Under the pieces are notes generated by a model that searched no databases, was not told the origin of the DNA, and worked only from the letters and a program-made list of their open reading frames with translations. Both the position numbers and the translations under genes were made by a program. Below are positions 1 through 11,350 of a stretch of 64,000 bases of DNA, in pieces. The DNA is taken from contig CAUYUJ010004715.1 of NCBI GenBank assembly GCA_963575745.1, positions 1 through 64,000 of the forward strand. Reading direction: 5' to 3'. Every line of letters begins with the position of its first letter. Positions within the stretch are counted from its first letter, which is position 1. The DNA is from Prorocentrum cordatum (lineage: Eukaryota; Sar; Dinophyceae; Prorocentrales; Prorocentraceae).

Positions 1-411
1 AGCCCCGAGGACCTGGAGAGGTGGTACGCGTCGGGGGCACGCCGCCGCCTGCTGTGGCGGAGCTGCAAGATCGCGCGGTGCGCGCTGCACCTGGACGGCC
101 GCCTGCCCGACGCCCCGCGCTCACCAGCCCGCCAGCGGCAGCAGGCCCTCGGCGGCCCTCCGTGGCCAGCGCGCGCGTCCGTCGTCGGCCCTCGGCGGCC
201 GCTGGCGGCCCGCGGAGGCCCTCGGCGGCCCCCTGCGGCCATCCACTGGCGGCCAGGGCGCGCGGCCTTCGGCCGAGGAGCCGCGGAGGGCCCGACGCCG
301 CCGGGCCACCCCCTCCCCGCCGTAGAGGCACAAAAGGCTGGACTCGTCTTTCGGAGCCCGATGCGCCACGTGCGGCTCAGTGTTTCGTCGCCGCCTCCGC
401 CGTGTGGCTGA
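1..411 (+). CDS. Partial exon-like open frame, unknown protein
   Basis: The frame is open from the first base of the window to a TGA at 409-411, with no start codon needed, so it probably continues to the left. The first ~40 codons read like ordinary protein (PEDLERWYASG, then RRRLLWRSCKIARCALHLDG, with Trp, Tyr, Cys and charged residues mixed). After about base 120 the sequence turns into a GGCGGCC-rich tract and the translation becomes Pro/Arg/Ala-biased, so the real exon probably ends near 110-125 and the rest is intron or non-coding. No domain was recognised. At this GC content stops are rare in every frame, so openness alone is weak evidence; the composition of the first 114 bases is the real argument. 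Confidence 0.35.
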   Translation, partial: SPEDLERWYASGARRRLLWRSCKIARCALHLDGRLPDAPRSPARQRQQALGGPPWPARASVVGPRRPLAARGGPRRPPAAIHWRPGRAAFGRGAAEGPTPPGHPLPAVEAQKAGLVFRSPMRHVRLSVSSPPPPCG

Positions 412-828
412 AGTGCTGGAGGTCCCGGCGAAATGAGCAGCATGTTTGATCATGCTGCTCCCAATTCGGAATGGTAGAGTTGCAGAGGGCTTCCTGTTCC
501 ACGCCTCATATCGAGACTATAGGTGTAAGTTGTATTGGTAGCACCGCAAGGTAGATAGCGATGGCGTGGAGGGATAGCCCATCCCAGCAATCACCCTTCC
601 AGGTCAGTCCGCAGCATGTGCAATAATTCAGTGTTCGATTTCCTGAAAGAGCTTCGTCGTCTGCCGCCGCCCCCCTCTGGCTGCTTGCATTGCTACGCTT
701 GTTCGGTTTGTTAGTTCGTTGGTTTGTCGGGTGGTTTGCTGGCAACTCGGCTCGATGAATGGCCGTTGGGTTTGTCTGGTTGCTGGCTTGCTGGTTGCGT
801 GCGCCTGTAGTACGTACTATGAGATAGT
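412..828. other. Unannotated single-copy stretch
   Basis: No gene, array or inverted repeat was found. GC content is lower than on either side, and around 696-760 the sequence is rich in short TTGGTT/TTCGTT words. It separates the edge exon from the 44-bp repeat block. Confidence 0.4.
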
Positions 829-1850
829 GGTCTCGGGGGCGTGCTTTCACTGTAATTTGCGAGGGTTGGCGGTTTCGGTACCGCGCATCCCCCATTGTTT
901 TCGTGGATTTGCGGCCTCGGGTCCAGGCTCAAATCGGCGAGAAACAAAAGGCGGTGGGGCCCAAAAGCTCTCCCCCCGAGCACGTCAGCCACTCCATAAA
1001 CTTGCAGCTCTTCAGCTCTGGGCACGAGGGGTGGGGTCGAAGCCTCGGGAGGGCGAATTTGGATCAAGCTGCTCTCGGGAGCGCGGACCTGCTGTGCTGT
1101 CCGTGGGACTGGCCTCGGGGGCGCGAGCGCGTCGCAGTTTACTAAAGGACTCTCCGAGATCGGGGACGCAGGCTTGCGGTGTAATTTGCAAGGGATTGTT
1201 GTTTCGGATTTGCGATGTAATTTGCAATGGATTGCAGCTCGAATGCGTTGTGACTTGCGGCTTCGAGGACGCCAATGTCTTGCATACTGTTGCAGAGCCA
1301 TTTGGGGAGGCAGGGCTTCGAGGACGCAGTTTCTTCGCTCCCAGAGCCATAGTCCGCATCACAGCTTGTGTTGCGGATTATGGCTCTGGAAGCGCGAACG
1401 CGCTGCATGTTGCTAGGGGTTGCGGCTTCGCGAGCACGAGTTCTTCATAACTTCTAACAGATTGTGGCCTCTGGGGCGCAAACTTGCTTCAATTACAGGA
1501 AGGAGTTGTGGCCAGGGAGCGCGAACCCATCAAACTTTACATAGGTTTGTGGATATTTTGGCCTCGGGTTCGCGAACACTTGTTGATTTTCAAGTAATTT
1601 TGGTTTCGGTCGGGGGCGCGAGCCCGCCGTCATTTGAGGGGTTGTGGCTTGGGGAGCGCAAGTTCTGCGTAATCTGGGAGGGCTTGTGGCCTCGGGGGCG
1701 TGAGCCTGTTGTACTTCACGTGTCCCTGGGCTCCAACACGTTCGGGCAGCGTGATTCTGGGAGGGGAGCCGGCAAAGTCTCGGGACGGAGCTCACGCGGC
1801 ATGCGATCACTCCAACACGGAAGCCAGAATCCCTAACACCTGTAAGTTCA
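829..1850. repeat. Degenerate ~44-bp tandem repeat (family R44), copy 1
   Basis: The word GGCCTCGGGGGCGCGAG and close variants recur about every 41-50 bases, clearest near 1464, 1508, 1558, 1603, 1645 and 1686. The repeats are separated by a second shared word resembling TTGTAATTTGCAGGG. Units are strongly diverged, so this is an old array. The same family reappears at 51.5-52.2 kb. Both strands stay largely open across it, producing spurious proteins of up to ~240 residues. Confidence 0.6.
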
Positions 1851-1854
1851 AGCT

Positions 1855-2196
1855 TTAGACCTCGAATTGTTGCAGGGGACAGGAACACCTCCACCTCGCA
1901 GGTTGTTGACCCCCACGGAGCAGGCGGATCTGCAAATTCTTCGAATCTTGGCTGACTGAACGACCCATCATGACCTGTGACCTGTAGGTGAATTTTGCAT
2001 GCGCCACGACAGTGATGAACGCCCCAATCGAATAGGCAACAATGTCAACGATGCCGACTTGAACGAGCTGCAGTTTTTCCCTGGACAGCTTGTCCATCGG
2101 GTTTCGCCCGTGGTTCTGATCCTTTGCGACCTTGATACCCTGGGTTATCTCAGAGCGTGAATTACCTACCCCGCTTTCGCTTCCAGGCAAAACCAA
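1855..2196 (-). CDS. Short hypothetical open frame
   Basis: A 113-codon frame on the minus strand with balanced composition, unlike the neighbouring microsatellite frames. Its middle reads DKLSREKLQLVQVGIVDIVA followed by a hydrophobic stretch (YSIGAFITVVAHAKF), which could be a short membrane or buried helix. There is no visible domain, upstream exon or repeat relationship. It could be a real exon, a gene remnant or chance; the block from 1850 to 2340 is single copy within the window. Confidence 0.2.
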   Translation of the reverse strand: MVLPGSESGVGNSRSEITQGIKVAKDQNHGRNPMDKLSREKLQLVQVGIVDIVAYSIGAFITVVAHAKFTYRSQVMMGRSVSQDSKNLQIRLLRGGQQPARWRCSCPLQQFEV

Positions 2197-2535
2197 GTCA
2201 TACCACGCGCCTCCTCGTCAAGCGGCCTGACCAGTACAGGCCGTAGTCTGGCATCGCTTGGTGTCTCTTGGAAGCGAGGGTGGTCAAAAGCGAGGTAGGT
2301 TTGCTTGCCCCCTATTATCAGACTCCCCCCTCCCTCCCCCCCTGGGGATAAGCTGACCTTGCTGGGTGTGCAGAGCCGAGAGGGTGCGCGGTCTTTGTGC
2401 GCGCGGGCGGGCATGCGCGGGGCTGCCCAGAGCGAGAAAGCCAGGTCATGGGCCAGCACTTCCGCTCTCCCCCCCCACTAGATGACCCAGTCTCTTGCCG
2501 AAGAAGCAACAACGATCTCCGGAATAGTTCGTCCC

Positions 2536-2793
2536 AGACACACGTGGAGGAGGATGAGGAGGAAGAGGACACACGTGGAGGAGGATTCAGGGGGAAGGAG
2601 AAACAGGAGGAGGAGGGGGAGGAGGAGGAGGAGGAGGAGGAGGAGGAGGAGGAGGAGGAGGAGGAGGGAGGGGCCAGGATGAGGAGGAGGGGGAAGGAGG
2701 ATGAGGAGGAGGAGGAGGAGGAGAGGAGGAGGAGGAGGAGGGGGAGGGGGAGGAGGAGGAGGAGGAGGAGGGGGAGGAGGAGGAGGAGGACCA
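2536..2793. repeat. GGA/GAG polypurine array
   Basis: Almost uninterrupted purine on the plus strand, mostly GGA triplets with GAT and GGGGA variants. It directly abuts the DR1 element to the right. Translations are poly-Glu, poly-Arg, poly-Gly or (minus strand) poly-Ser/Leu and have no coding value. Confidence 0.9.
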
Positions 2794-3536
2794 GTTTAAA
2801 CCCGATAGTCATCAGCGATGTTGGAATGAACCCTCCCTCTAACCCTCTAAGCTCCCTCTTCAGAGGCCCCTACAATGGTTCTTTTCCATTGAGGGAACTG
2901 CCTCGTTGAGACCCCGAAGCATGCCAAAAGATTGTTCTCGGGATTTCAACGCCATGGATCAACCTGACTGCTGTGTCTTGACGATCCAGAATCGTGCCAG
3001 AACGCCATTCTTGGGATTTCAGCACCGCGAATCAACATAACTGTTGCACCGGCATAGTCTTGAATCCTTCCAAAACACCATGTCTGGTACGTTGACCATG
3101 GGAGTCAGTGAACTCTTCCAAATTTTACGGGGAGAGCCACATTTTGAAAAGGAGCCGCCCCCAATCCGTGAAGCTCTTGCAACTCTGTAAAACGCATGTG
3201 CGTGGCGCTAAGGCGAGAGCCACATTGTGAAAACGACCCGCCCTCAATCCGTGAAACTCTTTGCACATTTTTAATGTACGCGGCGCTGTGGCGAGAGCCA
3301 CATTTTGAAAACAACCCGCCCTCAACCCGTGATGCTCTTGCAAGTTAAAAAAAGGAGTGCGCGTGATGCTAAGATGAGAGCCACATGTTGAACCCGCTTT
3401 TTACTTGTGAAGCTGTTGCCAATGTGTAAGCTTCAGGGTCATAAGCGGAGCGGAAGTCTCAGGCGAAACGCCCAGCCCGCCCTAAAAGTTGGCCTCGGGA
3501 TGCGACAGGGAGAATTTATTCCTGAGACAAAGGAAT
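2794..3536 (+). mobile_element. Dispersed element DR1, copy 1
   Basis: About 740 bp of sequence that recurs at 27.33-27.90 kb (same orientation) and 56.50-57.19 kb (inverted), with partial or diverged copies at 52.5-52.9 and 50.4-50.7 kb. Shared landmarks in order are an AAACCC start, GAGGGAACTGCCTCGTTG, TTCAACGCCATGG, AATCGTGCCAGAAC, then a block of units carrying GCGAGAGCCACATTTTGAAA (here near 3132, 3215, 3293 and 3376, so 78-83 bp apart), and a tail with GGCGAAACGCCCAGCCCGCC. There is no open frame of credible composition and no terminal inverted repeat. Each full copy is bracketed by GGA tracts (TCC when inverted), so the polypurine ends appear to belong to, or attract, the element. Confidence 0.65.
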
Positions 3537-3597
3537 GGAGGAGGAGGAAGAAGAGGAGGAGGAGGAGGAGGAGCAGGAGGAGGAGGAGGAGGAGGCC
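3537..3597. repeat. GGA tract closing DR1 copy 1
   Basis: Short GGA run directly following the DR1 tail, matching the arrangement at 27.9 kb. Confidence 0.8.
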
Positions 3598-3599
3598 TG

Positions 3600-4020
3600 A
3601 AGATGGCGCCATAGCAGTCGGTGTGCCCCAGGAGAGTCGTCCCAAGTGCATTCCAGCGTGCCAGCTCGAAGATGGTGCGTCCTGGGGCCAGACAGTGTCG
3701 CGTCCCAGGGGCGTACTGGGTGCATTCTGAGCGTACGTGGGTTTGTGATGGAAATCCTGGAGCCAAGGATCAGGCCCAGCATGGCAAACGTGTCAGCGAA
3801 AGTGTATGAGGCGTTCGGGGATCGGTGCTGCTGCTCCAGATTTCCAGGCCTCCAGGCCTCCCCCAAATCTCTAGGACCCCCCAGTGCTTCCGAGGAACAC
3901 CAAAGCGCCTCCAGGAGCCCCCAGACCCCAGACCTTCAGCTCGTCTCTCTGCCCTCATGCTCCTCCTCCGCCTCCTCCTATGGTGGTCGGAAGGCTCCGT
4001 GCTGGTCGGTCTTCGAAGGA
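3600..4020. other. Single-copy spacer, no convincing gene
   Basis: Mixed sequence between DR1 and the GAT array. The minus strand is open for ~90 codons (3866 to about 3600) with fairly balanced composition (FADTFAMLGLILGSRISITN), but the plus strand is equally open, so no call is made. 3840-3960 contains short CCTCCAGGCCTCCC-type direct repeats. Confidence 0.3.
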
Positions 4021-4022
4021 GG

Positions 4023-4708
4023 GCGGATGATGAGGATGAGGATGAGGATGATGATGAGCCTGAGGATTAGGATGGGGGTGGGGATGGGGATGAGGATGAG
4101 AATGAGGATGAGAATGATGACGACGACGATGACGACGATGACGACGTCGACGATGATGATGATGGTGGTGGTGGTGATGATGATGCTGCTGCTGCTGATG
4201 ATGATGATGTGGAGGAGGAGGAGGCTTATGTTATTGATGTTGCTGCTGATGATGACGATGATGCTGATGTTGGTGATGATGCTGATGATGATGGGGATGA
4301 GGATGACAATGGTGATGATGAGGATGGTGGTGATTATGATGATGGTGCCGAGGCTGATGCCGATGCTGCTGATGATGAGGATGGTGATGATGATGATGAT
4401 GACGACGACGATGACGATGCCGACGAAGCTGAGGATGCTGATGCTGCGGGTGATGCTGATGATGGCGATGGCGATGACGATGCTGACGACGATGATGATA
4501 ATACTAATGATATCATCGATGCTGATGCTGATGATGATGATGCTGATGATGATGACTGTGAATGTTATTGTGATGCTGATGGTGCTGGTGATGCTGATGC
4601 TGACAGCGATGCGATTGCGACAGCGATGGCGATTGCGACGATGATGATGCTGATGATGATGATGCTGCTGCTGGTGATGGTGATGACGACGACGACGACG
4701 ACGACGAC

Positions 4709-4753
<45 letters not shown>

Positions 4754-4868
4754 ACTGATGATGATGACGGTGATGCTGATGGTGATGGTGACGCTGATGC
4801 TGCTGCTGATGCTTGTAATGATGCTGCTGCTGCTACTGCTGATGATGATGCCGATGCTGATCATGATC

Positions 4869-4927
<59 letters not shown>

Positions 4928-5088
4928 GGGATGACGATGATGATGATGGTGATGCTGATGATTATGAGGATGTTAATGCTGATGACCCCGATTTGATGGT
5001 GGTGACGGTGATGGTGATGGTGATGATTTTATGATAATGACGATGACGACGATGCGGTCGATGATGACGATGGTGATGATGATTATAC

Positions 5089-5149
<61 letters not shown>

Positions 5150-5286
5150 ATGATGATGTCTGTCGACGCTGGCGATGCTGATGCTGCTGCTGATGATGAT
5201 TATGATGATGCTGATGATGCTGATGATGGTGATTATGATGATTATGATGATGCTGATGCTGATGACAATGATGATGACGATGATGC

Positions 5287-5336
<50 letters not shown>

Positions 5337-5437
5337 GCTGATGATGCTGATGATGCTGATGGTGATGACGATGCTGATGATTATGATGGTGATGCTGATG
5401 ATGATGCTGATGGTGATGATACTGATGATGATTATGT
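4023..5437. repeat. GAT/GCT trinucleotide array
   Basis: About 1.4 kb of GAT triplets mixed with GCT, GAC, GGT and GAG, with pure GAT runs near 4710-4750, 4870-4925, 5090-5150 and 5290-5335. Frames give poly-Asp/Ala, poly-Met/Leu or poly-Ile/Ser. The interruptions keep the 3-bp period almost everywhere, which is expected from triplet slippage and does not by itself imply coding. Confidence 0.95.
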
Positions 5438-5441
5438 GATT

Positions 5442-5460
5442 CCCCACATGCTTCGTGGGG
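5442..5460. other. Small hairpin
   Basis: CCCCAC at 5442-5447 pairs with GTGGGG at 5455-5460 around a 7-base loop, immediately right of the GAT array. No T-run follows, so it is not called a terminator. Confidence 0.4.
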
Positions 5461-5512
5461 TTCTGGTTTTCTTCCCTGCCGCGCCGCACCCGCGACACAC
5501 ACCTCACTCTTC

Positions 5513-5860
5513 GTACAGCACAGCTCAGCACAGCACAGCACATCACAGCACAGCACAGCACAGCTCAGCTCAGCTCAGCACAGCACACAGCTCAGCTCAG
5601 CTCAGCACACAGCACAGCTCAGCACAGCTCAGCACAGCCCAGTACGGCTCAGCTCAGCACAGCACAGCTCAGCACAGTACAGCACAGCACAGTACAGCAC
5701 AGCACAGCACAGCACTGCTCAGCACAGCTCAGCACAGCTCAGCTCAGCTCAGCACAGCACAGCTCAGCTCAGCTCAGTTCAGCACAGCACAGCACAGCAC
5801 AGCACAGCTCAGCTTGGCACAGCACAGCACAGCTCAGCACAGCAGAGCACGCAGGGCTAG
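5513..5860. repeat. CAGCA(C/T) pentamer array
   Basis: A 5-bp tandem repeat alternating AGCAC and AGCTC blocks. The 5-bp period makes all three frames open for long distances (STAQHSTAQ-type translations). Short versions of the same word recur at 25.97 kb and in each ~420-bp unit at 32.3-34.4 kb, so the pentamer is a recurrent seed in this genome. Confidence 0.95.
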
Positions 5861-5879
5861 CGCGCAGGGCACACTTTTT

Positions 5880-7510
5880 CGACACCGTAGGGGGTGCGCA
5901 GGGGGTGGTCCCCTATCCGCGCCGGTCGTCCAGGGCATAGCAGGCGTGGCACTTTCTCGACACCATAGGGGGTGCGCACGGGGTGGTCCCCCTATCCGCG
6001 CCGGTCGTCCAGGCCGTAGCAGGCGTGGCACTTTCTCGACACCATAGGGGTGTGCAGGGGGGGGTTGTCCTAGGGGGTGCGCAGGGGGTGGCCCCTATCC
6101 GCGACGGTTCTCGTTCCAGGCGTAAGCAGGCGTGGCAGTATCTCGGACGCCATAGTGTGGTTTGCGTACGGGGTGGTCCCCCTATCCGCGCCGGTTTTTC
6201 GTCCAGGCCGTAGCAGGCGTGGCACTTTCTCGACACCATTAGGGGGTGCGCAGGGGGTGGTCTCCCTATCCGCGCCGGTCGCCCAGGCCGCAGCAGGCGC
6301 GGCAGTTTCTCGACGCCGTAGTGGGTGCGCACGGGATGGTCCCCCTATCCGCGCCGGTCGCCCTGGCCGTAGCAGGCGTGGCAGTTTCTCGACACCATAG
6401 GGGGTGCGCAGGGGGTGGTCCCCCTATTCGCGCCGGTCGTCCAGGCCGTCGCAGGCGCGGCAGTTCCTCGACCCCGTAGTGGGTGCGCACGGGGTGGTCC
6501 CCCTATCCGCGCCGGTCGTCCAGGCCGTAGCAGGCGTGGCAGTTTCTCGACACCATAGGGGGTGCGCAGGGGGTGGTCCCCCTATCCGCGCCGGTCGTCC
6601 AGGCCGTAGCAGGCGTGGCAGTTTCTCGACGCAGTAGTGGGTTGCGCCAGGGGGTGGTCCCCATCCGCGGTTTCGTCCAGGCCACCGTAAGCAGGCGTGG
6701 CAGTTTCTCGTTACCATAGGGGTGCGCAGGGGGTGGTCCCCCTATCCGCGCCGCCGGGCGTCCAGGCCGTAGCAGGCAGTGGCAGTTTTTTTCTCGACGC
6801 GTAGTGGCCAGTGCGCAGGGGGTGGTCCCCCTATCCGCGCCGGTCGTTCAGGCCGTAGCAGGCGTGGCAGCTTCTCGACACCATAGGGGGTGCGCAGGGG
6901 GTGGTCCCCCTATCCGCGCCTGTCGTCCAGGCCGTAGCAGGCGTGGCAGTTTCTCGATACCATAGGGGGTGCGCAGGGGGTGGTCCCCCTATCCGCGCCG
7001 GTCGTCCAGGCCGTAGCAGGCGTGGCACTTTCTCGATACCATAGGGGGTGCGCAGGGGTTGGTCCCCCTATCCGCGCCGGTCGTCCAGGCCGTAGCAGGC
7101 GTGGCAGTTTCTCGACGCCACAGTGGGTGCGCACGGGGTGGTCCCCCTATCCGCGCCGGTCGTCCAGGCCGTAGCAGGCGTGGCACTTTCTCGACACCAT
7201 AGGGGGTGCGCACGGGGTGGTCCCCTATCCGCGCCGGTCGTCCAGGCCGTAGCACGCGTGGCAGCTTCTCGACGCCGTAGGGGGTGCGCAGGGGGTGGTC
7301 CCCCTATCCGCGCCTGTCGTCCAGGCCGTAGCAGGCGTGGCAGTTTCTCGACGCCGTAGTGGGTGCGCACGGGGTGGTCCCCCTATCCGCGCCGGTCGTC
7401 CAGGCCGTAGCAGGCGTGGCAGTTTCTCGATACCAGAGCGGGTGCGCACGGGGTGGTCCCCCTATCCGCGCGGGTCGTCCAGGGCAGAGCAGGCGTGGCA
7501 CTTTCTAGAC
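5880..7510. repeat. 80-bp satellite, about 20 units
   Basis: Tandem unit of about 80 bp containing GGGTGCGCAGGGGGTGGTCC, CTATCCGCGCCGGTCGTCC, AGGCCGTAGCAGGCGTGG and TTTCTCGACACCATAG. Units are ~90% alike with scattered small indels, most around 6040-6230 and 6640-6810. Because 80 is not a multiple of 3, both strands cycle through frames and give repetitive translations such as CHACYGLDDRRG; these are not genes. Confidence 0.95.
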
Positions 7511-7986
7511 ACTTAGGGGGTGCGCAGGAGGTGGTCCCTGAGCGCGGCCGCTATCCGAGACGGTCGTCCAGGGCATAGCAGGCGTGGCACTTTGTCGACA
7601 CCATAGGGGGTGCACAAGGGGTGGTCCTTGAGCGCGGCCGCTATCCGAGACGGTCGTCCAGGGCATAGTAGGCGTGGCACTTTCTCGATTCCATAGGGGG
7701 TGCGCACGGGGTGGTCCCTGAGCGCGGCCGCTATCCGAGACGGTCGTCCAGGGCATAGTAGGCGTGGCACTTTCTCGATTCCATAGGGGGTGCGCAGGGG
7801 CTGGTCCCCGAGCGCGGCCGCTATTCGAGACGGTCGTCCAGGGCATAGCAGGTGTGGCACTTTCTCGATTCCATAGGGGGTGCGCAGGGGTTGGTCCCTC
7901 ACCGCGGCCGCTATGCACGACGGTCGTCCAGGGCATAGCAGGCGTGGCACTTTCTGGACAAAATAGGGGGTGCGCAGGGGGTGGCA
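7511..7986. repeat. 91-bp variant of the same satellite, five units
   Basis: Right-hand end of the array, in which each unit is about 91 bp. The extra 11 bp (GAGCGCGGCCG, part of a NotI-type GCGGCCGC) follow GGTCCCT, and the downstream word changes from CGCGCC to CGAGAC. All long units are contiguous, implying local amplification of a unit after one insertion event. Confidence 0.9.
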
Positions 7987-8067
7987 ACGGCCACCAACAT
8001 CATTCTTACATGCTTCACTTCAGCTATCATCACTCCAGCCATAATATAAGTATGTGGGGTTCCTCGG

Positions 8068-8124
8068 CAGCGTAATGATGATGCTGATGCTGATGCTGAT
8101 GCTGATGCTGATGCTGACGCTGAC

Positions 8125-8164
<40 letters not shown>

Positions 8165-8165
8165 C

Positions 8166-8223
<58 letters not shown>

Positions 8224-8300
8224 GGTGATGATCATGATGATGATGAGCAGGAGGAGGAGGAGGAGGAGGAGGAGGAGGAGGAGGAGGAGGAGAAGGAGGA
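8068..8300. repeat. GAT then GGA array
   Basis: GCTGAT and GAT triplets to about 8245, then GGA triplets to 8300, continuous in phase. A small version of the GAT-to-GGA transitions seen at 17-24 kb. Confidence 0.9.
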
Positions 8301-8446
8301 CGACTAGGAAGACACTGAGGAGGAGACGGCACGGCGTGTCGCCGGGGTCGCCGCCGCTACACGCCAAGCAACACTTCCTCATCGTAGAGGTGCCGCCGTC
8401 CAATCTGCTCGCTTCACGAGGGTTCTGCACTTGAGTGACAGTTATG

Positions 8447-8556
8447 TCGGGGGAGCGTAAGACCTGGGTTTGCCAGGACTCGGGTTCGCCATCGTTTTTT
8501 GACGACCTCGTCGGGGATTTCCGAGTCCCCTGTACCCAGGTCTCACGTCCCCCTGA
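8447..8556. mobile_element. MITE-like inverted-repeat element
   Basis: Imperfect inverted ends share GGGGGA.CGT.AGACCTGGGT and ACTCGG, paired between 8449 onward and 8553 backward. TTATG lies just outside both ends (8442-8446 and 8557-8561), a candidate 5-bp target duplication. It is about 110 bp long, has no coding capacity, and has no second copy in the window. Confidence 0.5.
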
Positions 8557-8586
8557 TTATGGCCAACACGGGGCCAGATAGCCCCG

Positions 8587-8904
8587 TTGGGCCACGATGC
8601 CATCACCGGGTCACCCCAGCCCCGTTGGACTCCCGAAGGCTCTCCCCGAGGGCCTCCGAGAGGCGTCACACAACGTGCCCGTCCACACAACACGGTGGCC
8701 GCAAGGTGGCCACGCTACAGAACGGATGCGGCCAGGTGCTGGACCGGCGCAGTCGAGGCAGCAGCGTCAGCGAACGGGAGCGCGGGGGCGTCGGCGGCCG
8801 CGTCCGCCGACGAGCGCGACGCCGCGGAGGAGCGGCCTGGGAGGGAGCAGAGGCGAACGGACGAGCCGCCGCCTTGCAGGACACCCAGACGTGCGACGTT
8901 TTGA
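8587..8904 (+). CDS. Ala/Arg-rich open frame, weak exon candidate
   Basis: About 105 codons. Read in the overlapping plus frames, bases 8720-8900 give either an Arg/Gly-rich chain or an Ala/Glu-rich chain (SADERDAAEERPGREQRRTD), the latter resembling GC-rich algal proteins. All frames are open here because of high GC, and nothing selects one. No known domain. Confidence 0.15.
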   Translation: MGHDAITGSPQPRWTPEGSPRGPPRGVTQRARPHNTVAARWPRYRTDAARCWTGAVEAAASANGSAGASAAASADERDAAEERPGREQRRTDEPPPCRTPRRATF

Positions 8905-8999
8905 GTTCTGACAGAGCGCGCTCTGTAGGCGTTGGGAGAAGGGGCGGGGTTCCAGCCTCTGTCGGCTGCGGTGGGAGACGTCGATGAGGGCGACGATTC

Positions 9000-9077
9000 A
9001 AGGGGGCGAGGGGGGGTTCGAACCCCCCCCTCTTTCTCCAGCTCGGCGCCACCGCTGGCGATGGCTTGCGGCGGCGG
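9000..9077 (+). other. Left TTCGAA module flanking the GAC array
   Basis: Contains GGGGGGGTTCGAACCCCCCC, then CGCCACCGCTGGCGATGG and TTGCGGCGGCGG, ending at the array. A similar module lies inverted at the other end of the array (11500-11590). The palindrome resembles a tRNA T-loop only superficially. Confidence 0.45.
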
Positions 9078-9226
9078 CGGCGGCGCTACGACGCCGGCGA
9101 CGGCGACGACGGCGTCGACGACGACGACGTCGGTGACGGCGACGACGACGACGACAACGAACGCAACGACGACAGGCACGACGACCACGGCGACGACGAC
9201 GACGAAAACGAGCTCGACGACTACCA

Positions 9227-9305
<79 letters not shown>

Positions 9306-9701
9306 TGCGTCGACGACGACGACGACGACGGCGAACGACCACGACGACTGCAGCGACGACAATGACGGCGACGACGACAACGGCGACGACGACGAGCACG
9401 GCGACGACGCCAATGACGACGAGGACGACGACGGCGACGACGGCGACCACGGCGACGACGACGACGGCGATGACGACAGCGACGACGACGACGACGGTGA
9501 CGACGACGAGCACGGCGACGACGACGACGACGATGACTAAGACGACCACGACGACTGCGACGGAGGCGATGACGACGACGACGAACGCAACGACGACAAG
9601 CAAGACGAACAGGGCGACGACGACGACGAAAACAAAGTCGTCGACTACCATGACGACGACGACAATGACGACGACGACGATGACGACTGCGCTGACGACA
9701 G

Positions 9702-9732
<31 letters not shown>

Positions 9733-9939
9733 TGCAGCAACGACAGCGACGACGACGACGAGCACGACGATGAGCACGGCGACGACGACAATGACGACGA
9801 GGACGACGACGACGGCGACGACGACGACGGCGACGACGACGGCGACGACGACAGCGACGACGACGACGACGACGGTGACGACGACAAGCACGGCGACGAC
9901 GACGACGACGACGAAGACGACGACGATGACGGCGACGGG

Positions 9940-9984
<45 letters not shown>

Positions 9985-10144
9985 TACATTGAGGACGACG
10001 GCAAACACGACGACGATGACGGCGACGTCGACGACGGCGACGGGGGCGACGACGACGACGAGCACGACGACCACGACGGCAACGACGACGACGACGACGG
10101 CGACGCCGGCGAAGACGACGACGACGACGACGCCGCGACGAGAA

Positions 10145-10176
<32 letters not shown>

Positions 10177-10551
10177 ACGACGACGCCGGCGACGACGACG
10201 ACGACAGCGACGACGACGACACCGATTGCGAGCACGACGATGTCAAGCACGACGGCGACGAGCACGTCGACGACGACGACGACAGCGACGACGACTGCAA
10301 TGACGACGACGGCGGCGACGACGAGCACGACGACGACGGCGACGACAACGACGACGTCGGCTACGACCACGACGACGACGGCGACGACGCCGGCGCCGAC
10401 GACGGCGACGACGGACACGCACGATGACGGCGACGACGACGACGACGACCTCCACGATCATGACGACTACGACGACGATGGCGACGACGGCTGCGATCAC
10501 GACGACGACGATTGCGACGACGGCGACAACGACGACGACTGCAACGAAGGC

Positions 10552-10582
<31 letters not shown>

Positions 10583-10970
10583 GCGACGACCACGACGGCG
10601 TCGACGAGCACTTTGTCGAGGACTGCGGCGAAGACGACGACGACGACGGCGTTGACGACGATTACGGCGAGGACGACGACGACGAGCACGGCGACGACGA
10701 CGACGACGTTGACGACGACGACGACGACGGCGACGAGCACGGCGACGACAACGACGACGGCGACGACGACGACGTCGACACCAGCGACAACGACGACGAC
10801 GACGACGACGGCGGCGAGCATGGCGACGGCGACGACGACGACGGCGACCTCGGCGGCCACGACGACGACGACGACGGAGACGACGACGACGACAACGGCG
10901 TTGGCGTTGACGACGACGGCAACGACGGCGACGACGAAGACAGCGACGATAAGCACGACGACGACGACGG

Positions 10971-11008
<38 letters not shown>

Positions 11009-11175
11009 GCGGCATGGACGACGACGACGACGGCGACGGCGACGGTGGCCACGACGACTACGACGATTGTGACGACGACGGCGACGGCGACCACGACGAC
11101 TTCGAGCATGATGACGAGGATTACGACGACGACCAGGACGACGGTGACGACGGCGCTGACGACGACGGCGACGAC

Positions 11176-11209
<34 letters not shown>

Positions 11210-11252
11210 ACGACGACGGAGACGACGACTTCGAGCATGACGACGACGACGT

Positions 11253-11297
<45 letters not shown>

Positions 11298-11350
11298 TTG
11301 CGACGGCGACGACCACGACGACGGCGACGGCGAAGTCGACGACGACGGAA
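9078..11350. repeat. GAC trinucleotide array, 2.3 kb
   Basis: GAC triplets with interspersed GGC, GAG, CAC, AAC, TGC and GAT, in unbroken triplet phase for hundreds of bases. A pure run lies at about 9230-9305. Frames give poly-Asp, poly-Thr, poly-Arg or poly-Val of 300-450 residues. Interruptions become denser to the right, where Asp/His/Glu variants such as GDDDEHGDD recur. Called a satellite, not a gene. Confidence 0.95.

Noticed and set aside
2166-2459. Minus-strand open frame of 97 codons
   Set aside because: Composition drifts into Ser/Gly repeats and the frame ends in the GGA-rich region; no reason to prefer it over chance.
5442-5460. Rho-independent terminator
   Set aside because: Hairpin without a T-run and the sequence is not bacterial in character.
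5880-7986. CRISPR array
   Set aside because: The 80/91-bp units are continuous tandem repeats with no unique spacers and no cas genes; the context is eukaryotic.
9007-9030. tRNA T-arm (GGTTCGAACC)
   Set aside because: No anticodon or acceptor stems nearby; the word is a palindrome flanked by G and C runs and has an inverted partner at the other end of the GAC array.
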